Both the position numbers and the translations under genes were made by a program. From the NCBI GenBank assembly GCA_030705665.1, contig JAUZQA010000336.1:1-5026 (forward strand): a stretch of DNA of 5,026 nt, in the 5' to 3' direction. The notes under the pieces are model-generated. The model did no database searches. It had not been told where the DNA came from and was given only the letters and a program-made list of their open reading frames with translations. Shown piece after piece: positions 1-5,026 of this stretch. Origin of the DNA: Bacillota bacterium (GTDB taxonomy: Bacteria > Bacillota > Bacilli > Bacillales_B > DSM-18226). Each line of letters begins with the position of its first letter. Within the stretch, counting starts at the first letter, position 1.

Positions 1-504
1 GCCGATATCGTACAAGAATACCTTGAGCAGAATCCAGAAGCAGACAAAGACAATCTTCCAAGCTTTTTTGTTACAGCGATGGAACTTGAACCTGCAGCAC
101 ATGCAGATGTACAATGCGTCATCCAGCGCTGGATTGACAGCTCCATCAGTAAAACTGTTAATGCACCAAAAGGCTATAGCGTTGAGCAAGTTGAAAAAGT
201 ATACGAGCGCCTATATCGCGGCGGAGCAAAAGGCGGAACAGTTTATGTCGATGGTTCCCGCGACTCGCAGGTACTAACCCTTAAAGCAGAAGAAAACACT
301 CAAGAAGAAGTAAAAGTTATTAAGGAAAAACCAAAACAACACGTTGTCTTAGTCGATACAATCAGCGATCTACGGTCAACAGATGTTACCATCGGTTCAG
401 AAGTGGGCAACACATGTCCTGTCTGCCGCAAAGGAAAAGTAAAAGAAATTGGCGGCTGCAACACATGTACAAACTGCGGCACACAATTAAAATGCGGTCT
501 ATAA
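1..504 (+). CDS. nrdJ: Vitamin B12-dependent (class II) ribonucleotide reductase, C-terminal part
   Basis: This is the last 167 residues of an adenosylcobalamin-dependent ribonucleotide reductase, which makes deoxyribonucleotides from ribonucleotides in the cytosol using a B12-derived thiyl radical. The frame is open from base 1 and ends at TAA 502-504, so the gene starts left of the window. The segment with HADVQCVIQRWIDSSISKT (about fragment residues 35-53) and the following GGTVYVDGSRD stretch is typical of the C-terminal part of the NrdJ catalytic barrel. A Lys/Glu-rich linker follows. The tail then carries six cysteines: C139-x2-C142, C153-x2-C156-x2-C159 and C165, in a GGCNTCTNCG-type motif that is characteristic of this long NrdJ subfamily. 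The cysteines probably bind zinc and/or re-reduce the active-site disulfide; that role is inferred. No nrdR-type box is visible here, and the promoter lies outside the window. A strong terminator follows 12 nt after the stop. Confidence 0.93.
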   Translation, partial: ADIVQEYLEQNPEADKDNLPSFFVTAMELEPAAHADVQCVIQRWIDSSISKTVNAPKGYSVEQVEKVYERLYRGGAKGGTVYVDGSRDSQVLTLKAEENTQEEVKVIKEKPKQHVVLVDTISDLRSTDVTIGSEVGNTCPVCRKGKVKEIGGCNTCTNCGTQLKCGL

Positions 505-516
505 AAAATAATTGGC

Positions 517-559
517 AAAAGAGGATGGAAAAAACTTTCCATCCTCTTTTGTTTTTTTT
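517..559 (+). terminator. Rho-independent terminator after nrdJ
   Basis: A perfect 15-bp inverted repeat (arms 517-531 and 536-550) surrounds the 4-nt loop AAAC and is followed by G and eight T at 551-559. The core of the stem is GAGGATGG/CCATCCTC. It lies 12 nt after the nrdJ stop and separates it from splB. The outer A:T pairs give some hairpin strength on the minus strand too, but no minus-strand gene needs it. Confidence 0.93.
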
Positions 560-564
560 ATGTT

Positions 565-571
565 CATACTA
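565..571 (+). promoter_or_regulatory. Candidate forespore sigma-G -10 element of splB
   Basis: CATACTA matches the CATNNTA -10 consensus of sigma-G exactly, 33 nt upstream of the splB start codon. Transcription would begin near 578, giving a leader of about 27 nt that still contains the ribosome binding site at 593-599. In B. subtilis splB is transcribed by sigma-G in the forespore, so the assignment fits known biology. The weakness is the -35: the expected position (about 541-547) falls in the 3' arm of the preceding terminator and does not resemble the sigma-G -35 consensus. Confidence 0.42.
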
Positions 572-604
572 CAAAAAAAGTGACTATGAAATGAGGAAGT
601 ACAG

Positions 605-1630
605 ATGGATCCTTTTATGCCGCAATTAGTTTACATCGAACCGCAAGCATTGGAATATCCACTTGGCCGTGAGCTTAAAGAGAAATTTGAAAAGTTAGGA
701 CTCGAGATACGTGAAACTACCTCCCATAACCAAGTTAGGGGAATTCCTGGTGAAAATGAACTTCAGCAATACCGCAATGCAAAATCAACTCTGGTCGTAG
801 GTGTAAGAAGGACATTGAAATTTGACACCTCCAAACCATCCGCAGAATACGCTATACCGCTTGCAACAGGCTGCATGGGACATTGCCACTATTGTTACCT
901 GCAAACAACGCTGGGCAGCAAACCATACATAAGGACATATGTAAATCTGGAGGAAATTTTCGAGCAGGCTCAAAAGTATATGGATGAAAGAAAACCGGAA
1001 ATCACCCGATTTGAAGCAGCATGTACCTCTGATATTGTGGGACTTGATCATTTAACCCATTCTTTAAAAAAGACCATTGAGTTTTTTGGAAAAACGGAGT
1101 ATGGAAGACTGCGCTTTGTCACCAAATTTCATCATGTCGATCATCTGCTTGATGCCGAACATAACGGAAAAACCCGTTTTCGCTTTAGCGTTAATTCACG
1201 ATATGTCATTAAAAACTTTGAACCAGGTACCTCTTCGTTCGACGAAAGGCTGGAAGCTGCCCGCAAAGTGGCAAAAGCAGGGTATCCGCTCGGTTTTATC
1301 ATTGCCCCTATCTATATGCATGAGGATTGGCAAGAAGGTTATCTTGAGCTGTTTGAGCGTCTGGAAGAACATTTGTCAGATCTTGATCTGCCTAACCTAA
1401 CCTTTGAACTGATTCAGCATCGATTCACAAAGCCGGCAAAAAATGTGATAGAGAAACGGTATCCAAAAACAAAATTGGAAATGGACGAGGAAAAGCGTAA
1501 ATATAAATGGGGAAGATACGGCATCGGCAAATATATCTACCCCGATGAACAAGCGAAGGATTTGGAAACAACGATTCGCGGATATGTAGACACTTTCTTT
1601 CCTAACGCCGTTGTCCAATACTTTACTTAA
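605..1630 (+). CDS. splB: Spore photoproduct lyase (radical SAM)
   Basis: SplB repairs 5-thyminyl-5,6-dihydrothymine (spore photoproduct) directly back to two thymines when UV-damaged spores germinate. It uses a [4Fe-4S] cluster and S-adenosylmethionine. The 341-residue product is full length for the family (about 342 in B. subtilis). The radical SAM motif CMGHCHYC places the cluster ligands at C90, C94 and C97. C140, in FEAACTSDIVG, corresponds to the conserved cysteine that donates the hydrogen atom back to the product radical. Y98 follows the cluster loop as in characterised enzymes. Family blocks ETTSHNQVR, KPSAEYAIP, RFVTKFHHVDHLLD, FELIQHRFTKPAK and YKWGRYGIGKYIY are intact. ATG 605 is chosen because the N-terminus lines up with known SplB proteins and GAGGAAG (593-599) sits 5 nt before it; an internal ATG at 617 would be too late. 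The regulator gene splA, upstream of splB in B. subtilis, is absent: only 100 nt separate nrdJ from splB. Confidence 0.97.
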   Translation: MDPFMPQLVYIEPQALEYPLGRELKEKFEKLGLEIRETTSHNQVRGIPGENELQQYRNAKSTLVVGVRRTLKFDTSKPSAEYAIPLATGCMGHCHYCYLQTTLGSKPYIRTYVNLEEIFEQAQKYMDERKPEITRFEAACTSDIVGLDHLTHSLKKTIEFFGKTEYGRLRFVTKFHHVDHLLDAEHNGKTRFRFSVNSRYVIKNFEPGTSSFDERLEAARKVAKAGYPLGFIIAPIYMHEDWQEGYLELFERLEEHLSDLDLPNLTFELIQHRFTKPAKNVIEKRYPKTKLEMDEEKRKYKWGRYGIGKYIYPDEQAKDLETTIRGYVDTFFPNAVVQYFT

Positions 1631-1712
1631 AATTTTCCTTTGTCCGCGGTACTATTTTCATGCTGGGCTGCTTAAAGATGTATCAGTAAATATATCTTTA
1701 GGAGTGGCTGCC

Positions 1713-2591
1713 ATGCAGATAGACGGCGTTTTTTCTGGAGGAGGAATTAAGGGTTTTGCACTTGTTGGAGCCTGTGAAGAAATCGAAAAAAGAGGCTTTC
1801 ACTTTGTAAGACTTGCTGGAACTAGTGCCGGTTCAATTGTTGCAGCCTTAGTTGCTGCAGGGTACACCAGTAAAGAAATTTATCAGCTATTAGATGAATT
1901 GGATTTAACCAAATTGCTTGATGCCAGAAAGTCATTTATCCCATTCGCAAAATGGCTTTTTGTCTATTGGAAACTTGGATTATATAAAGGAAATGAACTG
2001 GAAAACTGGTTGAAACAAAAATTGGAAGCAAAGGGGCTCAAGACATTTTCTGATTTGCCACCCCAAGCCCTTCGTGTCATTGCCTCAGATATAAGTAATG
2101 GACAAATGCTAGTACTGCCGGATGATTTGGAAAAGTACGGTATAGTACCCGGCTCATTCTCAATTGCAAAAGCGATCAGGATGAGTTGCAGTATTCCCTA
2201 TTTTTTTGAACCGGTAAAATTGCGATCGATGCATGGAGTAAATATTCTTGTTGATGGGGGGGTTCTCAGTAATTTTCCCATTTGGTTATTTGATAAAGAG
2301 GACGGACAAAAAGTAAGACCAGTACTGGGAATTAAACTAAGTCCAAGTGTTTATCAGCACGAAAAGCATCGTATTGGTAATGCTGTTCAATTATTTTCAG
2401 CATTATTTGAAACGATGAAGGATGCACATGATGCAAGGTATATTTCAAAAAGGCACGCAAAAAACATTATTTTTATTCCAACAGATGGAGTTCTTTCGAT
2501 TGAATTTCAGCTAACAAGTGAAAAGAAACAAGCTTTATATGAGTTGGGGCGAGAGCAGGCTAAAAAATTTTTTTCTTCCTGGTGTTATTAA
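1713..2591 (+). CDS. yqhO: Patatin-like phospholipase, YqhO family
   Basis: The protein (292 residues) is a cytosolic-type patatin-like lipid acyl hydrolase with no signal peptide. The oxyanion-hole motif GGGIKG is at residues 9-14. The nucleophile elbow GTSAG is at 36-40 with Ser38 as catalytic serine. The catalytic aspartate is Asp181 in the DGG motif (181-183), followed by VLSNFPIWLF. All parts of the Ser-Asp dyad are therefore present and an active enzyme is expected; the natural substrate is unknown. SCSIPYFFEP and ETMKDAHDAR match the YqhO branch of the family. The frame is open back to 1611, but that would overlap splB. ATG 1713 is preferred because AGGAG at 1700-1704 lies 8 nt before it and the MQIDGVFSGGG start matches relatives; an in-frame GTG at 1704 would overlap this site. 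The gene follows splB by 82 nt with no terminator or clear promoter between, so read-through from splB is plausible. It ends just before a bidirectional terminator. Confidence 0.93.
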   Translation: MQIDGVFSGGGIKGFALVGACEEIEKRGFHFVRLAGTSAGSIVAALVAAGYTSKEIYQLLDELDLTKLLDARKSFIPFAKWLFVYWKLGLYKGNELENWLKQKLEAKGLKTFSDLPPQALRVIASDISNGQMLVLPDDLEKYGIVPGSFSIAKAIRMSCSIPYFFEPVKLRSMHGVNILVDGGVLSNFPIWLFDKEDGQKVRPVLGIKLSPSVYQHEKHRIGNAVQLFSALFETMKDAHDARYISKRHAKNIIFIPTDGVLSIEFQLTSEKKQALYELGREQAKKFFSSWCY

Positions 2592-2606
2592 GAAATAGAA
2601 TGCATA

Positions 2607-2640
2607 AAAAATCGAGCATCTAAAAGGATGCTCGATTTTT
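2607..2640. terminator. Bidirectional terminator between convergent yqhO and yqhP
   Basis: A perfect 14-bp inverted repeat (arms 2607-2620 and 2627-2640, core ATCGAGCATC/GATGCTCGAT) encloses a 6-nt loop. T runs follow on both strands: T's at 2636-2640 then CTTTTT on the plus strand, and the T's complementary to the A run 2606-2611 on the minus strand. It can end both the yqhO transcript and the yqhQ-yqhP transcript. The yqhP stop codon (2620-2622) and its last six codons lie inside the hairpin. Confidence 0.92.
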
Positions 2641-2991
2641 CTTTTTCCCCTTTTTTCCATCAATAACAGTTAAATGAGCCGTTTTCTTTGTCTTTCTCTT
2701 GGCTACTTTTTTTAATGTTGCCAGTGTTCCGGGTGTGGTGCTTTTTGAATCTTTCTTTTGTAAACGTCTTTTAGATTGTTTTGCTGCTTTTACAAATGCA
2801 CGCTGCTCTTTTTTCTGAGGATTTGTTTTACCCATAAGCCGTAAAATTACATATATTACTACGCCGATCACGACAAACACAGCTATTCCCTGAAGAAAAC
2901 CGGATGGATTGGAAAATAAACTGCCGGAAACACCGATTAAAGCAAGAATAAATATCGCACCAAAGATCAAAATAGTTGACCGATTTTTCAA
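2620..2991 (-). CDS. yqhP: Small membrane protein, YqhP / SA1362 family
   Basis: The 123-residue protein has two predicted membrane helices near residues 4-23 (STILIFGAIFILALIGVSG) and 31-51. A long, very basic, probably cytoplasmic tail rich in Lys and Arg follows and ends in GKKGKKKNRASF. This arrangement and its place after yqhQ match the uncharacterised SA1362/YqhP family of Firmicutes; no biochemical function is known to me. The start is set at TTG (2991-2989). An ideal AAGGAGG lies at 3000-3006 with an 8-nt spacer, and the resulting N-terminus enters the first helix directly. A longer reading from TTG 3045 would add 18 residues but would place the Shine-Dalgarno inside the gene. The basic tail could bind RNA, ribosomes or acidic phospholipids, which is speculation from charge alone. 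The gene lies 65 nt downstream of yqhQ on the same strand with no terminator between, so they probably form an operon. Confidence 0.85.
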   Translation of the reverse strand: MKNRSTILIFGAIFILALIGVSGSLFSNPSGFLQGIAVFVVIGVVIYVILRLMGKTNPQKKEQRAFVKAAKQSKRRLQKKDSKSTTPGTLATLKKVAKRKTKKTAHLTVIDGKKGKKKNRASF

Positions 2992-2999
2992 GAGAGCCA

Positions 3000-3006
3000 C
3001 CTCCTT
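3000..3006 (-). promoter_or_regulatory. Ribosome binding site that fixes the yqhP TTG start
   Basis: Read on the minus strand, AAGGAGG is a full match to the anti-Shine-Dalgarno sequence and ends 8 nt before TTG 2991-2989. No other start codon sits at a workable distance, so this site decides between the short and the long reading of yqhP. Confidence 0.85.
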
Positions 3007-3056
3007 AAGAGCATCATAAGCATTTTTAATTTCTTTTAAACCCAAAATTTGAAAGT

Positions 3057-4001
3057 TTAAACAATTTCTTCTGTGTTATTTTCCGCTTCTGTGTCTTTTT
3101 CCATTTTTAGTAATCGATTAAAGGAAAGAATTGCTACCTCAATTTGATCACTATTTGGTTCTTTCGTTGTTAAAAGCTGCAGCCATAAACCTGGCATTCC
3201 CAAGTACTTTAATACCGGAATATCCCTTAGTTTGTTCGTCAGCTGAAGGACTTCAAAAGCGATTCCTAAAACAACAGGAATGAGCGCTAAACGATCAAGG
3301 ACCCTTACCCAAAGCGGTGTTGTTGGAACAATCATATAGACAAAAATACCAACAACAACAGTAAAAAGGATAAAGCTGCTGCCACAACGGTAGTGAAGAC
3401 GGGAATGTTCTCGTACATTTTCAACAGTTAATTCTTTACCTGCTTCGAAGGTATTAATAACTTTATGTTCTGCTCCATGATATTGAAACACTCTTTTGAT
3501 CAGCGGGGTGAGTGAAACAAAATAAATGTAGCATAGCAACAGTAATAGCTTAAATAAACCTTCAATTAATACCTGAGAAAAGTCTGATTTAAAAATTGGC
3601 CTAGTCATTTCCGCTAAAAAGACAGGTACCAATGTGAAGATAAATTTCCCAAACAGAAATGAAATGACACCAATCGCAGCGACTCCTAGGTACATCGACA
3701 GCTTAGAAGGTTCTTTTTCTTTTACTGTATTAACATCTTCTGGATTTAGATCATATCGTTCAGTAGAAAAATTTAAATGCTTTGAACCATTTGCGCTTGC
3801 TTCAATTATGGAGACAATTCCACGTACAAATGGAATTTTTCGTAATAATGAAAAAGCGGGATTTGGCTTTCGAGGCACATGAAAATATTCAATCGACTGA
3901 TCTTTTCGTCGAATAGCCGTAACATAATGATGCTTTCCGCCAAACATTACGCCTTCGACAACCGCTTGGCCGCCATAAACAGGTTTTTGAGCTTCAGACA
4001 T
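3057..4001 (-). CDS. yqhQ: DUF1385 membrane protein YqhQ
   Basis: This 314-residue protein belongs to the DUF1385/YqhQ family, which databases label loosely as a predicted metal-dependent enzyme; its function is not established to my knowledge. The N-terminal signature PVYGGQAVVEGVMFGG (residues 7-22) is diagnostic. Hydrophobic segments lie near residues 102-130, 145-167, 208-226 and 233-254. Between the second and third are HGAEHK (175-180), a Glu-containing FEAGKE, and the HSRLHYRCGSSF block (199-210). Clustered His, Glu and Cys residues here are the likely reason for the metal prediction. The C-terminal MPGLWLQLLTTKEP and DQIEVAI blocks are also family-typical. The frame extends to ATG 4037, but no Shine-Dalgarno precedes that codon. 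ATG 4001 gives MSEAQKPVYGGQ, matching relatives, with a modest AGGTTGG/GGTG about 9-11 nt upstream. It is divergent from yqhR and probably cotranscribed with yqhP. Confidence 0.93.
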   Translation of the reverse strand: MSEAQKPVYGGQAVVEGVMFGGKHHYVTAIRRKDQSIEYFHVPRKPNPAFSLLRKIPFVRGIVSIIEASANGSKHLNFSTERYDLNPEDVNTVKEKEPSKLSMYLGVAAIGVISFLFGKFIFTLVPVFLAEMTRPIFKSDFSQVLIEGLFKLLLLLCYIYFVSLTPLIKRVFQYHGAEHKVINTFEAGKELTVENVREHSRLHYRCGSSFILFTVVVGIFVYMIVPTTPLWVRVLDRLALIPVVLGIAFEVLQLTNKLRDIPVLKYLGMPGLWLQLLTTKEPNSDQIEVAILSFNRLLKMEKDTEAENNTEEIV

Positions 4002-4162
4002 GTAAGTAAACACCAACCTAATATCAAAGTTGCACATCAGTATAAAACAACTGTATGTACTTAATTCTATTCTACTAAAAACAAGAAAAAACCTCTAGGA
4101 ATGACATAAAAATACCAGATTATTTTTGTTAGGATATTTTATATGTAAAGAAATAAAAATTC

Positions 4163-4172
4163 GGGCATAATA
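4163..4172 (+). promoter_or_regulatory. Candidate forespore (sigma-F/G type) -10 element upstream of yqhR
   Basis: GGGCATAATA matches the sigma-F -10 pattern GGNNANNNTA at every fixed position, and its last seven bases CATAATA also match the sigma-G pattern CATNNTA. A possible -35 at 4143-4147 (ATGTA) matches the sigma-F GYWTA pattern only at three of five positions, so this is weak support. The leader to the yqhR start would be about 78 nt. CATAAT is also close to a sigma-A -10 hexamer, so a vegetative promoter cannot be excluded. Confidence 0.3.
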
Positions 4173-4229
4173 ATGCAGAAAAATAGTGTCTTGATGACTT
4201 ATTCAGGGGGAACTATTGAGTGATCATAC

Positions 4230-4242
4230 TTACATAATGTAA
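4230..4242. repeat. 13-nt perfect palindrome next to the yqhR ribosome binding site
   Basis: TTACAT-A-ATGTAA is a perfect inverted repeat with 6-bp arms and a single central base, ending 1 nt before the GGAGG at 4244-4248. Its core TACA-N3-TGTA resembles the half-sites of winged-helix repressors of the BlaI/MecI/CopY type, but those normally differ in spacing. It may be an operator or a chance AT-rich dyad. Confidence 0.3.
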
Positions 4243-4256
4243 TGGAGGTAGCAGCA

Positions 4257-4760
4257 ATGGCATTTGATGAGAGTGAAAAAAAATCAGAATATCCACAACC
4301 TATGTCCATTATAGCACTTGTTTTTTGGACTGGGTTATTTGGAGGGGTATTTTGGTCTGGACTGGGCTATCTTGCTTATGCATTTAATTTTATCGAAATC
4401 AGCCCTGGTATCATCCTGGAATCATGGACTGTAGGAGCTTGGAAAACAGGATGGCTTGGTGTTATTCTTTCACTGGTCCTTATTGGGATCTTTTCCGTAG
4501 GTGCATCTTTTTTATATTATCTGGTTTTAAAAAGGTTTAACGGCTTTTGGATTGGTATCATTTATGGTGTTGTCTTGTTCTTCCTTGTTTTTATTGTTTT
4601 AAATCCATTGTTTCCCGGCATGGGACCATTTAATGAGTTAAGCAGGGATACGATCATCACCTCCATCTGCTTATACATTGTATATGGTTTGTTTATTGGT
4701 TATTCAATTGGCTACGAGTATCAAAATCATACGCTAGCAAAGGAAGAAATGGAAACATAA
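4257..4760 (+). CDS. yqhR: Conserved membrane protein YqhR
   Basis: The 167-residue protein is a four-helix membrane protein of the Bacillus YqhR family, with no known activity. Predicted helices lie near residues 17-45, 66-91, 97-118 and 132-153, with short charged ends (MAFDESEKKSE at the N-terminus, LAKEEMET at the C-terminus). Family-like blocks are GLFGGVFWS, FIEISPGIIL, FVLNPLFP-like VLNPLFPGM, and DTIITSICLYIVYGLFIGYS. ATG 4257 is chosen because GGAGG at 4244-4248 lies 8 nt before it. An in-frame ATG at 4242 overlaps this site and would add only five residues. The gene has its own terminator at 4807-4831 and is transcribed away from yqhQ, from which it is separated by a 255-nt regulatory region with a possible sporulation-type -10. 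Its constant proximity to yqhQ and yqhP suggests, but does not show, a related membrane role. Confidence 0.9.
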   Translation: MAFDESEKKSEYPQPMSIIALVFWTGLFGGVFWSGLGYLAYAFNFIEISPGIILESWTVGAWKTGWLGVILSLVLIGIFSVGASFLYYLVLKRFNGFWIGIIYGVVLFFLVFIVLNPLFPGMGPFNELSRDTIITSICLYIVYGLFIGYSIGYEYQNHTLAKEEMET

Positions 4761-4806
4761 CGCGATATTAGGCGAAAAAAATGTATTATGATAAAATAAA
4801 GCTATC

Positions 4807-4831
4807 AAAGAGCCCAATTCGGGCTCTTTTT
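4807..4831 (+). terminator. Rho-independent terminator after yqhR
   Basis: A 9-bp perfect stem, AAAGAGCCC (4807-4815) paired with GGGCTCTTT (4821-4829), encloses the loop AATTC and runs into a T tract ending at 4831. It lies 46 nt after the yqhR stop and isolates yqhR from the peptidase gene downstream. Confidence 0.88.
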
Positions 4832-4962
4832 GGGAGCCAGACGATTGCTAAAATGGCAGGGCACCTGTGGACAGAAAATAACTCGAAAATTGGTTCTAGG
4901 CATATTACTGTCCAAAGCAAGTTATTTTTGCTTGGTTGGCTTAAAAAGGAGAGAATACTGTT

Positions 4963-5026
4963 ATGGAAAAATTAGCAAAGCTAAGAAATAATTTTTCAGC
5001 TGCTGGGATTGATGGCTTACTGATTA
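4963..5026 (+). CDS. yqhT: Xaa-Pro aminopeptidase/dipeptidase YqhT, N-terminal fragment
   Basis: Only the first 21 codons are inside the window, and the frame runs off the right edge. The start MEKLAKLRNNFSAAGIDG, continuing LLI, is the typical beginning of the creatinase-like N-terminal domain of M24 family proline peptidases such as B. subtilis YqhT. These are cytosolic, metal-dependent enzymes that remove a residue before proline. The metal-binding catalytic domain is not visible. ATG 4963 is preceded by AAAAAGGAGAG (AAGGAG at 4946-4951, 11-nt spacer). The assignment rests on the short N-terminus together with the conserved order yqhR-yqhT, where the peptidase normally precedes efp. The usual intervening gene aroQ is missing. 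No convincing promoter is seen in the 131 nt between the yqhR terminator and this start, although one is needed. Confidence 0.8.
   Translation, partial: MEKLAKLRNNFSAAGIDGLLI

Noticed and set aside
785..1051. Minus-strand open frame inside splB, and similar antisense frames at 300-542 and 1397-1618
   Set aside because: They are shadows of well-supported genes on the plus strand, without ribosome binding sites or recognisable protein features.
1611..1712. 34-codon N-terminal extension of the patatin gene, overlapping splB
   Set aside because: No Shine-Dalgarno precedes ATG 1611, whereas AGGAG sits correctly before ATG 1713, and the extension is unlike YqhO N-termini.
4002..4037. 12-codon extension of yqhQ from ATG 4037
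   Set aside because: No ribosome binding site precedes it, and the family N-terminus begins close to the YGGQAVVEG motif, as ATG 4001 gives.
4039..4044. Minus-strand TATACT as the yqhQ -10 element
   Set aside because: The hexamer is good and well placed, but no recognisable -35 lies 16-18 nt upstream, so I did not list it as a feature. It remains the best guess for a vegetative yqhQ promoter.
4784..4831. TATTATGATAAAAT followed by a hairpin, as a promoter-attenuator for yqhT
   Set aside because: No -35 lies at a suitable distance, and the hairpin is fully explained as the yqhR terminator.
4912..4935. Small hairpin (AAGCAA/TTGCTT, 7-nt loop) upstream of yqhT
   Set aside because: The stem is short, AT-rich, has a bulge when extended, and is not followed by a T run. 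It is probably chance.
4781..4975. Open frame of 64 codons between yqhR and yqhT
   Set aside because: It has no ribosome binding site, runs through the yqhR terminator hairpin and overlaps the yqhT start. Its translation resembles no protein I recognise, including AroQ.

Overview
The window looks like the chromosome of a low-GC, endospore-forming Bacillaceae bacterium. Supporting signs are strong AGGAGG-type ribosome binding sites, T-rich intrinsic terminators, a TTG start codon and a spore photoproduct lyase gene. The gene order also matches the yqhO-yqhP-yqhQ-yqhR-(aroQ)-yqhT block known from Bacillus subtilis. A class II (B12-dependent) ribonucleotide reductase at the left edge argues against B. 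subtilis itself, which relies on NrdEF. A relative such as a Cytobacillus-, Mesobacillus- or Neobacillus-like species is a guess only.

Layout from left to right. Positions 1-504 hold the C-terminal 167 residues of NrdJ (+ strand), closed by a perfect 15-bp terminator hairpin at 517-559. Then comes splB (605-1630, +), a radical-SAM DNA repair enzyme, and 82 nt later a patatin-like phospholipase of the YqhO type (1713-2591, +). No terminator is visible between these two. A shared bidirectional terminator (2607-2640) separates yqhO from the convergent minus-strand pair yqhQ (3057-4001) and yqhP (2620-2991). The last codons of yqhP lie inside that hairpin. A 255-nt divergent region (4002-4256) contains no gene but has a sporulation-type -10 match and a small palindrome. 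It leads into yqhR (4257-4760, +), a four-helix membrane protein with its own terminator at 4807-4831. The window ends in the first 21 codons of a YqhT-type Xaa-Pro aminopeptidase (from 4963, +).

Functionally, only NrdJ (dNTP synthesis), SplB (repair of spore photoproduct at germination) and the aminopeptidase have well-defined roles. YqhO can be assigned to the patatin lipase fold with an intact Ser-Asp dyad, but its substrate is unknown. YqhP, YqhQ and YqhR are conserved membrane proteins without an established role that I can name. Three start codons were set inside longer open frames, using Shine-Dalgarno position and family N-termini (yqhO, yqhP, yqhQ), and yqhR was shortened by five codons for the same reason.

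I found no convincing new defence, mobile or RNA system. The points most worth a second look are the absence of aroQ between yqhR and yqhT, splB without splA but with a forespore-type -10, possible splB-yqhO cotranscription, and the regulatory signals upstream of yqhR.
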